Positions 25,361-34,776 are shown, numbered from the stretch's first letter. The stretch is 64,000 nucleotides of DNA from Meiothermus sp. (GCA_026004095.1 BPIL01000007.1:1-64000); one strand, 5' to 3'. The notes: generated by a model from the sequence alone, not told the origin. Numbers and translations: made by a program.

Positions 25361-26518
25361 ATGAGGAGAATCGGCTTGTTCGGCACTTTTGTTCTGGGGA
25401 TTGTGGTGCTGGGATCAGCCCTGGCCCAGAGTCCCATCAAGGTGGGGTTCATCGGGGGGATGAGTGGGGGGTTCATCCAGCCCGAGCCAGCCAAAATACT
25501 CAAGGCCTACTTTGATAGGCTGAATGCCCAAGGAGGCATCGGGGGCCGGAAAGTCGAGTTCTATGCCGAGGACGATAGAACCAACCCGGCTGCTGCCAGC
25601 CAGGCCGCCCGTCGGCTGGTAGACGACATTGGTGTGGTGGCCCTTGTGGGCAGTGCCAGCGCTCTGGAGTGCAGCGTTAATGCCGCTTATTACGCGCAAA
25701 AGGGCGTGGTCTCGATCCAGGGAACCGGGGTGGATCCGGTCTGCTTTAACAGCCCCAACATCTCACCAGTAAACACCGGACCGTTTACCGCCAGCACCCT
25801 GATGTTGCAGTACGCAGCTGTAAATCTTAAAAAGGAGAAAATCTGTGCCTTTTTCACTCAGCTGCCCGGCCTCGAGCCCGCCTACCGTCAAGCCGTGGCC
25901 GACTTTGAGCAGATCACCGGGAAAAAAATACTGATACAAGACTACAGCTACAAGCCCGGCGACGACCCCACACCGTTGGTTTTGCGGGCCCGTCAGGCTG
26001 GTTGCGAAGCCACGTTGTTTGCTGGCAGCGATGCTTTTGCCATTACCTGGATGAACGCGGTCAAGACCCAGGGGCTTCTGAAGGCTAGCCAGTGGCTGTT
26101 CCTTCCTTCAACCTACACTGAAGCCTTTGCCAAAGCCATGGGCTCGAGCGCCAATGGGGTGCTGGTATCCTCTGAACTAGAACCTTACCTGGGCAACAAC
26201 CCCATCCTCAACGATTGGCGCGAACTTTCTCGCCAGAACAACATCCCCCTCACCGCCTTCAGCCTGGCCAGCTACCTGGCTGCTCAGATCTTTGTGGATA
26301 CCGTCAAAACCATCAGGGGTGAGATCACCCGTGAAAGCGTGACCGCAGCGTTCAAAAGCATGCGTCCCTACCGCACCCCGCTGATGGGCAATGCCTATAC
26401 CTTTGGCAACGCCCAGGCCCACCGCTCCAACCAGAGCATCAAGGTGCTCGAGCTGCGGGACGGGCAGTACTTCCTGGCCTATCCGGGCTGGATCCGACTG
26501 CAAGCACCCCAGCGCTAA
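25361..26518 (+). CDS. Branched-chain-amino-acid-type ABC transporter substrate-binding protein
   Basis: Receptor of a LIV-type importer and first gene of the catabolic operon. Residues 1-22 form a signal peptide (MRRIGLFGTFVLGIVVLGSA) and the mature part is a type-1 periplasmic binding fold (IKVGFIGGMSGGFIQPEPAK, LNAQGGIGGRKVEFYAEDDR). Length is 385 aa. The ATG at 25361 follows GGAGGAGG; an upstream extension to 25286 lies within the promoter and is rejected. LIV-type receptors next to catabolic genes often bind aromatic acids or other carboxylates rather than amino acids, which fits this context. The ligand is unknown. Confidence 0.87.
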   Translation: MRRIGLFGTFVLGIVVLGSALAQSPIKVGFIGGMSGGFIQPEPAKILKAYFDRLNAQGGIGGRKVEFYAEDDRTNPAAASQAARRLVDDIGVVALVGSASALECSVNAAYYAQKGVVSIQGTGVDPVCFNSPNISPVNTGPFTASTLMLQYAAVNLKKEKICAFFTQLPGLEPAYRQAVADFEQITGKKILIQDYSYKPGDDPTPLVLRARQAGCEATLFAGSDAFAITWMNAVKTQGLLKASQWLFLPSTYTEAFAKAMGSSANGVLVSSELEPYLGNNPILNDWRELSRQNNIPLTAFSLASYLAAQIFVDTVKTIRGEITRESVTAAFKSMRPYRTPLMGNAYTFGNAQAHRSNQSIKVLELRDGQYFLAYPGWIRLQAPQR

Positions 26519-26536
26519 CCCGCCCAGGAGCCCGCG

Positions 26537-27394
26537 ATGATCCAAGCCGCGATCGCCGGTCTGGTCTCTGGTGGTGTGTACGCGCTGCTAGGGGTCTGCG
26601 TGGTGCTGCTATACCGCATGGTGGGGGTGCTCAACCTGGCCCAGGCGGCCATTGGGGTGTTCGGAATGTTTGTGGTGCTGGTCTGCTACGAAAACCACTG
26701 GCCGCTGGGGCTTGCGGTGGCTATCGGACTGCTAACCTCAGCAGTCTTGGGAGGTTTGTTGGGCGGGGTGATGGCCCACTGGTTCTCCGAGGCCTCTTTA
26801 CAGGTGCGTTCGTCGGTGACCATTGCTTTCCTGATCAGCATCCTTACGGTGGGCATGTGGATTTTTGGCAGTGATCCTAGGCCGGTGCCAAATCTGGTGG
26901 GCACCGGCAGCCTGTGGGTGGGCGGTCTGGTAATTCCTCACCTGGCGCTGGTCATCCTTGGCACAGCACTGCTGCTGGCTGGGAGTATCTCACTGCTCTT
27001 GCAGCACACCTTGCTGGGGGTCTGGCTGCGGGCCCTGGCCGAGCGGCCCACTGCTGCCGAGCTGCTGGGGGTTCCTGCTCAAGCCCTTACCGTGGGGGTC
27101 TGGGCGGTAGCCGGGGCGATCTCCTGCCTGGCAATTCTGCTCATCGCCCCCAGCCGTTCACCGGAGTTTCCAGTGCTATCGCTGCTGGTGCTTCCGGGAA
27201 TGGCCGCGGCTTTGCTAGGGCTTTTCAAAAGCTTCTCCCTTACCATTCTGGGCGGCTTGGGCATCGGGCTCATCGAGGGACTGGCCTCGAGCCTCCCCGC
27301 CGTGGCCCCTTACCGACAGGCCCTTTGGTTCCTGGTAATGCTGGCCGCTTTACTGTGGATACAGCGCAAGGAGGTCTGGGATGCTGCGCGCTAG
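26537..27394 (+). CDS. LIV-type ABC transporter permease (LivH family)
   Basis: Membrane subunit of the importer, about eight hydrophobic segments over 285 aa. The N-terminal signature IAGLVSGGVYALLGVCVVLLY and VLNLAQAAIGVFGMF match the LivH family. It starts 18 bases after the receptor gene with CAGGAG and overlaps the next gene by 14 bases. It pairs with the LivM part of the following fusion protein. Confidence 0.87.
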   Translation: MIQAAIAGLVSGGVYALLGVCVVLLYRMVGVLNLAQAAIGVFGMFVVLVCYENHWPLGLAVAIGLLTSAVLGGLLGGVMAHWFSEASLQVRSSVTIAFLISILTVGMWIFGSDPRPVPNLVGTGSLWVGGLVIPHLALVILGTALLLAGSISLLLQHTLLGVWLRALAERPTAAELLGVPAQALTVGVWAVAGAISCLAILLIAPSRSPEFPVLSLLVLPGMAAALLGLFKSFSLTILGGLGIGLIEGLASSLPAVAPYRQALWFLVMLAALLWIQRKEVWDAAR

Positions 27395-29060
27395 CCCCTG
27401 GTTCCTTCTGGCGTTGATCGCGTTGGCCCTTCTACCTCTGCTGCTACCCAGCTATTGGCTTTTTTTGCTGACCAGCATGCTGATCTCAAGCATGGTGACC
27501 CTGAGTGTGGGGCTGGTAAGCGGTATGGCCGGGATGATCTCGCTGGGGCAGCTTTCTTTTGCCGGGGTGGGGGGGTGGATGGTGGCCTACTTTAACGCCA
27601 ACAATCTACCCATTCCCTTTGTCCTACAGGTTTTGATTGGTGCGCTGGTAGCCGTGCCGCTGGGCATCGTCATCGGCTTACCGGCTCTGCGGGTGCGGGG
27701 GATGCATCTGGCAGTTGTCACTTTTGGCTTTGCAGCGGTGGCCGATCTGTTCTTTACCATCCTGAACTTTCCCGGTGGGGTGATGGGCAAGCCGGTGCTG
27801 CGGCCTGATTTTTTGTCCCACGACCGCAGTTATTACTGGTTTTGCCTGTTCCTCTTTGCGCTTCTGGTGCTGGGGGTAAACGCCCTGTACCGCAGCCGCC
27901 TCGGCAGCGCCTGGCTGGCGGTCAAGCACAGTGAGCGCGCCGCAGCAGCTATGGGTCTGAACGTGGCCGCTACCAAGCTGTGGGCCTTCGCCATGAGTGC
28001 TTTTATAGCCGGTCTGAGCGGAGGACTTCTGGCCGGGCAGGTGGGCTTGTTGAGCGCCACCAACTTTTCACCCACCGCTTCACTGATTCTGTTCGCCAGC
28101 GCGATTATGGTGGGGGCGCGCTACCCCGCCGGGGCCGTTCTGGCCGGGATGATGGCCTGGTTGGTTCCCGAGGTGCTGGGCCGCTTGCACCTTTCGCAGA
28201 ACCTGGGCAACCTCATTTTCGCCCTGGGCACGATCGCTGCTCTAAAAGCCGGAGGGGGCGTTTTCGAGGTGGCAGCCCGGCAAAAAAAGCCTACTGCCAC
28301 ACCACTGTTTTCATCACCAGCAACCCTGGCACCCACCACCCACACCCCCACCGACCGGGTGGTGCTCGAGGTTCAAAACCTTTGCGTGGCCTACGGGCAG
28401 GTACAAGCCCTCAACAAGGTGAGCTTCAGCCTTAAGGAAGGCCAGGTGCTGGGGCTAGTAGGGCCCAATGGCGCGGGCAAGTCGAGTCTGGTAGATGCCC
28501 TTAGCGGCTTCACGCCCTACCAGGGACGCGTGCAGCTCGAGGGGCGAAGCCTGGAAGGGTTGAACGCTGCACAGCGGGCCCGCGCCGGGCTACGCCGTAG
28601 CTTCCAGCAGGATCGCACCATCACCGAGCTGAGCGTGCAGGCCTACCTGGAGTTCTCTGCTGGGCGTGCTCTGCCGAAGGAAGAGCTGGCCTGGGCCCTG
28701 GAATTTGCCGGGCTGACCGCGTTGGGCCTGGGGCTGCACAGTCTGAACATGGGCACCCGGCGCAGGCTCGAGGTAGCCGGCATCCTACTGTCCCGACCCA
28801 AGGTGGTACTGCTGGATGAACCAGCCGCAGGGCTCTCGAGCGAAGAAAGTCTGCAACTGGCCCGGCAGATTGCCAGTATACCGGCCCGCTATGGCTGTGC
28901 AGTGATTCTCATCGAACACGATATGGAGGTGGTACGGGCCGCTTGCAGCGAGGTGGTGGTGCTGGATTTCGGTTCCTTGATTGAAGCAGGCCCCACCACC
29001 AGGGTGCTATCGAGCCCACGGGTAGCCGCGGCCTATCTGGGCGAGGAGGTACTGGCATGA
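27381..29060 (+). CDS. LivM-LivG fusion: permease plus ATPase in one chain
   Basis: This 559-aa protein joins a LivM-type permease (about residues 1-300, with VSGMAGMISLGQLSFAGVGG and the loop RLGSAWLAVKHSERAAAAMG) to a LivG-type ATPase (about residues 325-559). The ATPase has Walker A (GPNGAGKSS), the signature at LHSLNMGTRRRLEVAGIL (a divergent form of LSGGQ), Walker B (VVLLDEPAAGL) and the switch His (LIEHDMEVV). A Pro/Thr-rich linker (TATPLFSSPATLAPTTHTPT) connects the parts. LivM-LivG fusions are known in some catabolic transporters. Overlaps livH by 14 and livF by 4 bases. Confidence 0.88.
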   Translation: MLRASPWFLLALIALALLPLLLPSYWLFLLTSMLISSMVTLSVGLVSGMAGMISLGQLSFAGVGGWMVAYFNANNLPIPFVLQVLIGALVAVPLGIVIGLPALRVRGMHLAVVTFGFAAVADLFFTILNFPGGVMGKPVLRPDFLSHDRSYYWFCLFLFALLVLGVNALYRSRLGSAWLAVKHSERAAAAMGLNVAATKLWAFAMSAFIAGLSGGLLAGQVGLLSATNFSPTASLILFASAIMVGARYPAGAVLAGMMAWLVPEVLGRLHLSQNLGNLIFALGTIAALKAGGGVFEVAARQKKPTATPLFSSPATLAPTTHTPTDRVVLEVQNLCVAYGQVQALNKVSFSLKEGQVLGLVGPNGAGKSSLVDALSGFTPYQGRVQLEGRSLEGLNAAQRARAGLRRSFQQDRTITELSVQAYLEFSAGRALPKEELAWALEFAGLTALGLGLHSLNMGTRRRLEVAGILLSRPKVVLLDEPAAGLSSEESLQLARQIASIPARYGCAVILIEHDMEVVRAACSEVVVLDFGSLIEAGPTTRVLSSPRVAAAYLGEEVLA

Positions 29061-29746
29061 GCTTGCGGGTTGAGGGGCTCTGTGTGGCCCGTGGGGAGGC
29101 GGTGGTGGTGCGAGAGGTGAGTTTCAGCGTGCCGCTGGGTGAAGTAACCGTGCTGCTGGGCCCCAACGGAGCCGGCAAGACCAGCCTGCTCGAAGCCCTT
29201 TCTGGCATTCTTCCCATCCAAGCGGGCCTCATAAAGCTCTGTGGCCGGGAGATGAGCCGGGCCTCCAGGGTGGTTCGCGCACGGGCCGGGCTATCCCATG
29301 TGCAGCAAGGTCGGGTGGTCTTCCCCACCTTAAGCGTGGAGGAGAACCTGCGGGTGGGCGCGCGGGATGGCCTCGAGGAGGCCTTTCACCTCTTCCCTGA
29401 GCTAGAAAAACGCCGCCATACCCCCGCCGGTCAGCTTTCTGGAGGTGAACAACAGATGGTGGTGCTGGCCCGGGCCATTCTGAGAAGGCCGCAAGTGCTC
29501 TTGGTAGACGAGATGTCGCTGGGACTGGCACCGCTGGTGGTAAAGCGGCTGCTACCGGTGCTCAAGGGTCTGGCCGAAGGAGGGGTGGGGGTCTTGCTGG
29601 TGGAACAGTTTGCCAGGCTGGCCCTCTCCCTGGGCCACCAGGCCCTGGTGATGAACCAGGGGCGGTTGGTGTACAGCGGCCCGGCCTCAGCCTTGTTGCA
29701 CCAGCCGGAGCTGCTGCAGTGGGCCTATCTAGGAAGGAGTGCTTGA
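29057..29746 (+). CDS. LIV-type ABC transporter ATPase (LivF family)
   Basis: Second ATPase of the importer, forming a heterodimer with the LivG half of the fusion. It carries Walker A (GPNGAGKTS), HVQQGRVVFPTLSVEENL (LivF-type Q-loop), the signature LSGGEQQMVVLARA, Walker B (VLLVDEMSLGL, with Met in place of Pro as common in LivF) and VEQFA in the switch region. Length 229 aa is typical. It overlaps the fusion gene by 4 bases (ATGA) and the next gene by 1 base (TGATG). Confidence 0.88.
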   Translation: MSLRVEGLCVARGEAVVVREVSFSVPLGEVTVLLGPNGAGKTSLLEALSGILPIQAGLIKLCGREMSRASRVVRARAGLSHVQQGRVVFPTLSVEENLRVGARDGLEEAFHLFPELEKRRHTPAGQLSGGEQQMVVLARAILRRPQVLLVDEMSLGLAPLVVKRLLPVLKGLAEGGVGVLLVEQFARLALSLGHQALVMNQGRLVYSGPASALLHQPELLQWAYLGRSA

Positions 29747-30168
29747 TGACCCGCGATTGCTACAACGAGTACATCCGCCGTTTCAACATGCAAGACCCGA
29801 CGGTTTTCGAGGAATTTCTAACCCCAAACGTCTACGTGCTCAACGGCACCCTCGAGCTCCGCGGCATCGAGGACATGCAGAAACACTACACCCGCATCTG
29901 GCACACCTTTCGCGAGACGCTGCACATCGAGCGCTTTGTGGCCGACCCGACCGGGCTGGCTGTGCAGATGTGGGCCCAGTTCACGGCCCTGCAGGAGGAT
30001 CCTGTCTCACCCTTCGGTGCGGTGCGCGCTGGCGAGCGCTTCGATTTCCACGGCCTGGTTTTATACACCCTGGAACAAGGTCGCTTTCGCGAGATTCGCG
30101 TGGCCTACAACCGCTTCGTGCACACTGACCTGGAAGGCCGGCAGACCGAGCTGGGCATCCCCCACTAA
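29746..30168 (+). CDS. NTF2/SnoaL-like small protein
   Basis: A 140-aa protein with the look of the NTF2/SnoaL fold: an N-terminal helix (YNEYIRRFNMQDPTVFEEFL), then the strand-rich region typical of ester/ketone isomerases, dehydratases and hydroxylase small subunits (LNGTLELRGIEDMQKHY, DFHGLVLYTLEQGRFREIRVAY). It could be an isomerase or dehydratase acting on a pathway intermediate. It starts in the livF stop (TGATG) and is the first enzyme-like gene after the transporter. No catalytic residues can be assigned with confidence. Confidence 0.65.
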   Translation: MTRDCYNEYIRRFNMQDPTVFEEFLTPNVYVLNGTLELRGIEDMQKHYTRIWHTFRETLHIERFVADPTGLAVQMWAQFTALQEDPVSPFGAVRAGERFDFHGLVLYTLEQGRFREIRVAYNRFVHTDLEGRQTELGIPH

Positions 30169-30182
30169 AAGGAGGTTAGAGA

Positions 30183-30968
30183 TTGGACGAAGCCCTGCAC
30201 AAAAGTCGTTCTCAACGCCTGGCCGGTAAAGTGGCTCTGGTCAGCGGGATTGGCAGCGGCATTGGCCAGGCTTGCGCCTTGATGTTTGCCCGGCATGGGG
30301 CCTGGGTGGTGGGCTGCGATCTAGACGCCTCCGCAGCCCAGGCCACCCTCGAAGCAGCCCGCTCCGAAGGCCTCGAGCTGGCCAGCCTCCACCCCTGCGA
30401 CCTAACCCGCCCGGCTGAGGTACAGCGCTGGGTGACGTATGCCCTGGGTCTGCACCAGCGCCTCGATGTGCTGGTAAACGCCGCCGCTGCTGCTGTTTTC
30501 AAGCCCATCGAGACGCTGAGCTTTGCCGAGTGGAAGCGCACCCTGGAGGCCGAGCTGGACACGGTCTTCCTGGTCTGCCAGGCAGCCTGGCCCTATCTCA
30601 AGCAAAACGGTGGCTCCATCATCAATTTTGCTTCAGCCAACGCTTACGGCGTACTCGAGCGGAGTCCGGCCCTGGCCCACTGCGCGGGCAAAGGAGGGGT
30701 GCTGGCCATGACCCGGCAGCTAGCCCTCGAGGGGGCACCCTATGGCATCCGGGCCAACACCATCTCGCCGGGTCTGGTGGTAACAGGGGCTACCGCCCCA
30801 GTCATCGCTGACCCAGAGATCCGTGCACTGTGGCTCAAGAAGCACATGCTGGGCCGCTTCGGCCAGCCGGAGGATGTGGCCTGGATAGCGGTGTTTTTGG
30901 CGTCGGACGAGTCGAGCTGGATCACCGCCTCCGATTTTGCGGTGGATGGAGGTACCCGAGCCTTATGA
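30183..30968 (+). CDS. Short-chain dehydrogenase/reductase with His in place of the catalytic Tyr
   Basis: An NAD(P)-dependent oxidoreductase of the classical SDR type, 261 aa. The cofactor motif is GIGSGIGQ (about residues 21-28) and NAAAAAVF replaces NNAG. In the active-site region the usual YxxxK reads HCAGK (LAHCAGKGG), so His occupies the Tyr position; the Lys remains. The TTG at 30183 is the best start since it follows GGAGG at good spacing. It overlaps the next gene by 4 bases. The reaction could be oxidation of a hydroxyl group on the imported compound; substrate unknown. Confidence 0.78.
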   Translation: MDEALHKSRSQRLAGKVALVSGIGSGIGQACALMFARHGAWVVGCDLDASAAQATLEAARSEGLELASLHPCDLTRPAEVQRWVTYALGLHQRLDVLVNAAAAAVFKPIETLSFAEWKRTLEAELDTVFLVCQAAWPYLKQNGGSIINFASANAYGVLERSPALAHCAGKGGVLAMTRQLALEGAPYGIRANTISPGLVVTGATAPVIADPEIRALWLKKHMLGRFGQPEDVAWIAVFLASDESSWITASDFAVDGGTRAL

Positions 30969-32335
30969 AATTCAAAGGCGATATCTTCTGGCAAGGAGAT
31001 GCAGGCTACGAAGAAGCCCGCGTGGGGCGCATCTTCAACGGGCGCAGACCCGCGCGCTACCCAAAAGCAGTCCTCTTTGCCGAGGACGAACAGGATGTGG
31101 TGGCCGCGGTGCGGCTGGCCAAGGAACAAGGGCTTAAGGTGGCGGTGCGCTCCGGAGGACATAGCTGGGCAGCCTGGGGCCTGCGTGATCAGGCGATCTT
31201 GCTTGATTTATCGCGGATGCAGACGATGGCCTACGACGAGGCCACTGGTATCGTGCAAGTGAGTCCAGCAGTTAAGGGGGGCCAGACCCTAGCCCCTTAC
31301 CTCGAGGCCCGGGGCCGCATGTTCCACGGGGGGCACTGTCCAACAGTAGGCCTGGGCGGCTTTCTCTTACAGGGCGGGATGGGTTGGAACTGCCGGGGCT
31401 GGGGCTGGGCCGCTGAAGCCATTGTGGCGATGGACGTCGTGACCGCTCAGGGCGAGCTGGTGCGGGCCGATACCCAGCATAACCCCGACCTCTTCTGGGC
31501 CGCTCGCGGGGCAGGGCCGGGGTTTTTTGGGGTGGTAACCCGGTTTTACCTGCAAACCCGGCCCCTACCCAAAGCCCCCACCCAGAGCACCCATATCTAC
31601 CCGCTGGACTGCTGGCAGGAGGTGCTCACCTGGCTTCAGGAGACCCACGCAACAGTGGACACCCGGGTGGAGCTGGTGGCGCTCAGCCTGGTACCCCCTG
31701 GTATGGATCGCCATGCCCTGGTGGTGCACGGCCTGGCCATGGTGGACACTCCGGAGGAAGGGCGCGAAGCCCTGGCCCTGCTCGAAACCTGTCCGGTGCT
31801 GGAGCGGGCCCTGGTGCACCAGGTGGCCCAACCCACCAGCTTTGCCCAGGAGCGCCAGGAGCAGCTACGACAAAACCCCGAGGGTTGCCGTTATGCGGTG
31901 GACAACGCCTGGCTGCAAGGAAGCCCAGCGGAGGTGGTGCCCCGCTTACACGAGGCTTTCACCCAACCACCGACCACCAAAACCTTCACCCTCTGGTATA
32001 GCATGGCCCCCTTGCGACCCCTGCCCGATATGGCCCTTTCGCTCCAGAGCGAGATTTATCTGGCTATCTACACCATCTGGGATGATGAGGCCGATGACGC
32101 GCGCTGCCGTAGCTGGCTGGCTCGGCAGATGACCACCCTCGAGCCCGTCACGTTGGGGCAGTACCTGGGCGACTCCGACTTCACCACCCGCTCGCTCAAA
32201 TTTATGAGCAATGCGAACTGGGCCCGTTTACAGGCCATCCGAGCTCAGCGCGACCCCGAAGGGCTGTTCGTCTCCTACCTGACAAGCAACCCCCTCACCC
32301 TCAACCAAAACCCCTGGGAGATGCGTCATGTTTGA
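30965..32335 (+). CDS. BBE-type FAD-linked oxidase with bicovalent-FAD motifs
   Basis: A flavin oxidase of the PCMH/berberine-bridge-enzyme family. The FAD domain (about residues 35-205) contains VRSGGHSWA, where the His would form the 8-alpha bond, and GGHCPTVGLGGFLLQGGMGW, whose Cys sits where BBE enzymes form the second (6-S-cysteinyl) bond. The C-terminal BBE segment (NANWARLQAIRAQRDPEGLF) is present. Such enzymes oxidise alcohols, sugars or benzylic positions with O2. The protein has 456 residues and no signal peptide, so it is cytoplasmic. Start ATG overlaps the previous TGA (ATGA). Confidence 0.82.
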   Translation: MKFKGDIFWQGDAGYEEARVGRIFNGRRPARYPKAVLFAEDEQDVVAAVRLAKEQGLKVAVRSGGHSWAAWGLRDQAILLDLSRMQTMAYDEATGIVQVSPAVKGGQTLAPYLEARGRMFHGGHCPTVGLGGFLLQGGMGWNCRGWGWAAEAIVAMDVVTAQGELVRADTQHNPDLFWAARGAGPGFFGVVTRFYLQTRPLPKAPTQSTHIYPLDCWQEVLTWLQETHATVDTRVELVALSLVPPGMDRHALVVHGLAMVDTPEEGREALALLETCPVLERALVHQVAQPTSFAQERQEQLRQNPEGCRYAVDNAWLQGSPAEVVPRLHEAFTQPPTTKTFTLWYSMAPLRPLPDMALSLQSEIYLAIYTIWDDEADDARCRSWLARQMTTLEPVTLGQYLGDSDFTTRSLKFMSNANWARLQAIRAQRDPEGLFVSYLTSNPLTLNQNPWEMRHV

Positions 32336-32741
32336 TCTGCACCCACACCATGTGGGCCTAAGCGTGCCCGACCTCGAGGCCAGTCGCCGCTGGTACAGCG
32401 AGATGCTGGGCTTCGAGTCAGAAAAAGAGCTGTTCATTGAACAGATTCCAGCCCGGGTGGCCTTTTTGCGGCGGGGGGCCTTCCGCCTCGAGCTTTTCGA
32501 GGTCGTAGGGGCCCAGGCCCTGCCTGAGGAGCGGCGGCAACCCCATACCGACTTGCGCACCCACGGTACCAAGCACCTGGCCTTTGTCGTGCCCGATGTG
32601 GATCAGGCCGTGGAGGCCCTGCGCGCACGGGGGGTGCGGGTGCTGCTGCACCAGCGCATCGGAGGTGAGCCCATGGCCTTTATCTGCGACAACGCAGGCA
32701 TCCTGCTCGAGCTCGTACAGGCTGCATCCTTTGGGGAATAG
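32328..32741 (+). CDS. VOC-superfamily protein (glyoxalase/epimerase-like)
   Basis: A 137-aa single-module vicinal-oxygen-chelate protein. [20 protein letters not shown] gives the first metal-ligand His, [14 protein letters not shown] the third strand His and GILLELVQ the Glu, the pattern of glyoxalase I and methylmalonyl-CoA epimerase-like enzymes. It may be an isomerase, epimerase or lyase acting after the oxidases. It overlaps the preceding oxidase gene by 8 bases and is followed 8 bases later by the HisD-like gene. Confidence 0.8.
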   Translation: MFDLHPHHVGLSVPDLEASRRWYSEMLGFESEKELFIEQIPARVAFLRRGAFRLELFEVVGAQALPEERRQPHTDLRTHGTKHLAFVVPDVDQAVEALRARGVRVLLHQRIGGEPMAFICDNAGILLELVQAASFGE

Positions 32742-32749
32742 GAGGTTGT

Positions 32750-34039
32750 ATGGCAAAGATCATCAAATCGGGTTTATCCCAGCAGGCTCGCTTCCAGGCC
32801 GATCTGGAGATACAGCGCACCGTCGAGCAGATACTGCGTGAGGTGGAAGCCCAAGGCGATGCCGCGGTGCGGGCCTACTCCGAGCAGTTCGACCACTGGT
32901 CACCCCCTTCCTTCCGGCTCTCTGCTGAGGAAATTGAAAGGGTCATGGCCAGCCTGCCCCCGCAGGTGCTGGAGGATATCGCCTTTGCCCAGGAGCAGAT
33001 TCGCAATTTCGCCCATCACCAGCGCCAAACCTTGCAAGACCTCGAGGTTGAGACCCTGCCGGGGGTGGTGCTGGGGCATAAGCACATACCGGTAGATAGC
33101 GTGGGCTGCTATGTGCCCGGCGGGCGCTACGCCATGGTGGCCTCGGCCCATATGAGCATCGTGACCGCCCGAGAGGCTGGAGTGCGGCGCATCGTGGCCT
33201 GCACACCCCCTCTCAAAGGTCAGCTTCCCGCGGCCACCATCGCGGCCATGGCCATGGCCGGGGCCGACGAGATTTACTTGCTGGGCGGGGTGCAGGCCGT
33301 AGCTGCCATGGCCCTGGGCACGCAGAGCATGGCCCCGGTGGACATGCTCTGTGGCCCTGGCAACGCTTATATCGCCGAGGCCAAACGCCAGCTTTTTGGC
33401 CGGGTGGGCATTGACCTCCTGGCCGGCCCCACCGAGGTACTGGTCATAGCCGACGACAGCACCGATGCCGAGATGGTGGCCACCGACCTGCTGGGCCAGG
33501 CCGAGCACGGCCCCACCTCCCCGGCGGTGCTCATCACCACCAGCAAAGCCTTGGCCCAGGAAACCCTCCAGGAGATCGAGCGTCAGCTACAAACCCTCCC
33601 CACCGCTGACGTTGCCGGAGCAGCCTGGCGCGACTACGGCGAAATTATCCTGGTCGAAAATGAAGAAGAGGCGGTGCTCGAAGCCGACCGCATCGCCAGC
33701 GAGCACGTGGAGGTGCTGACGCGTAACCCCGAATACTTTTTGCAGCACTTGCGCAACTACGGGGCTTTGTTCTTGGGGCCGCAGACCAACGTGGCCTATG
33801 GCGATAAGGTAATCGGCACCAATCATACTCTACCCACACGCAAAGCTGCGCGCTACAGTGGTGGCCTCTGGGTGGGTAAGTTCCTCAAAACCGTAACCTA
33901 CCAGAAAGTAAGCCCCGAGGCCAGCGCCCTTATTGGAGCCTATGGCTCCCGCCTGTGCGCACTGGAGGGCTTCTGGGGGCACAAGGCCCAGTGCGACCTG
34001 CGGGTACGCCGCTATGGAAAGGAGGTGACCATCCACTAA
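32750..34039 (+). CDS. HisD-family zinc dehydrogenase, HpsN-like
   Basis: A homologue of histidinol dehydrogenase, 429 aa, predicted to oxidise an alcohol to a carboxylate in two NAD-dependent steps. The zinc ligands and catalytic residues of HisD are conserved: Q and H in [12 protein letters not shown] and H in ASEHVEVL, D in [13 protein letters not shown] and the late His in [13 protein letters not shown]. The segment [19 protein letters not shown] resembles sulfopropanediol 3-dehydrogenase (HpsN) and related catabolic paralogues more than biosynthetic HisD. Placement in a catabolic operon without other his genes argues against a role in histidine synthesis. Substrate unknown. Confidence 0.82.
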   Translation: MAKIIKSGLSQQARFQADLEIQRTVEQILREVEAQGDAAVRAYSEQFDHWSPPSFRLSAEEIERVMASLPPQVLEDIAFAQEQIRNFAHHQRQTLQDLEVETLPGVVLGHKHIPVDSVGCYVPGGRYAMVASAHMSIVTAREAGVRRIVACTPPLKGQLPAATIAAMAMAGADEIYLLGGVQAVAAMALGTQSMAPVDMLCGPGNAYIAEAKRQLFGRVGIDLLAGPTEVLVIADDSTDAEMVATDLLGQAEHGPTSPAVLITTSKALAQETLQEIERQLQTLPTADVAGAAWRDYGEIILVENEEEAVLEADRIASEHVEVLTRNPEYFLQHLRNYGALFLGPQTNVAYGDKVIGTNHTLPTRKAARYSGGLWVGKFLKTVTYQKVSPEASALIGAYGSRLCALEGFWGHKAQCDLRVRRYGKEVTIH

Positions 34040-34776
34040 TGCAGGGGCAGGTGGTGGTGATTACCGGGGGCGCTGGCGGCATTGGCAGCGCCATCTGTCA
34101 CCGTCTGGCCCAAGCCGGGGCCCAGGTGGTGGTGCTCTATCGCAGCGACCCCCAAAAAGCAGCCCGCTTGCTCGAAAGCCTGCCCGGCGGGAAACACCTC
34201 AGCCTGCAGGCCGATGTGACCCAGAGCTCGACCCTTGAGCAGGCGGCCCGGCGCGTGGCCGAGCAGTACGGCCGCCTCGACCTGCTGGTCAACAACGCCG
34301 GTATCACCCGGCCTGTCCCCCACGACGACCTCGAAGCCCTGGACGACGAGCTGATCGACCAAATTTTTCGCACCAACTGGCGGGGGGCCTTTGCCACAGT
34401 ACGGGCCTTCCGAGGCCTACTCGAGCAAAGCCCCGCACCACTGATCGTCAACATCTCCTCGGTAGCGGCCCAGACCGGTCTGGGCAGCAACATCGCCTAC
34501 TGCGCCAGCAAGGCTGCCCTCGACTCCCTAACCCGCTCGCTGGCCCGTGCCCTGGCCCCCCACATCCGGGTGGTATCGGTTTCACCGGGCTGGGTGCTGG
34601 GGGAGTACGCCAGCCGGATGGATCTGGCCTTGCTCGAGGCCCAGCGTACCCGCACCCCCCTGGGCCGTCTGGCCACCGCCGAGGACGTAGCCCAGGCGGT
34701 GTACGCCGCTGCGGTCTACCTGCCCCACACCACCGGGGCTGTTCTACCGGTGGACGGAGGCCGACCCTTAGGATAG
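34039..34776 (+). CDS. Short-chain dehydrogenase/reductase
   Basis: A classical SDR of 245 aa: cofactor motif TGGAGGIG (residues 9-16), NNAG, Ser in ISSVA and the catalytic YCASK (IAYCASKAAL). The C-terminus VLPVDGG is typical. It starts inside the previous stop (TAATG). The lack of an Arg in the cofactor loop and the YRSD after strand 2 (VVLYRSDPQKA) suggest NADP preference, but this is weak evidence. Probably oxidises or reduces a pathway intermediate. Confidence 0.82.
   Translation: MQGQVVVITGGAGGIGSAICHRLAQAGAQVVVLYRSDPQKAARLLESLPGGKHLSLQADVTQSSTLEQAARRVAEQYGRLDLLVNNAGITRPVPHDDLEALDDELIDQIFRTNWRGAFATVRAFRGLLEQSPAPLIVNISSVAAQTGLGSNIAYCASKAALDSLTRSLARALAPHIRVVSVSPGWVLGEYASRMDLALLEAQRTRTPLGRLATAEDVAQAVYAAAVYLPHTTGAVLPVDGGRPLG

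Noticed and set aside
32750-34039. Histidine biosynthesis gene hisD
   Set aside because: There are no his neighbours, the operon is catabolic, and the HpsN-like segment argues for a different substrate.
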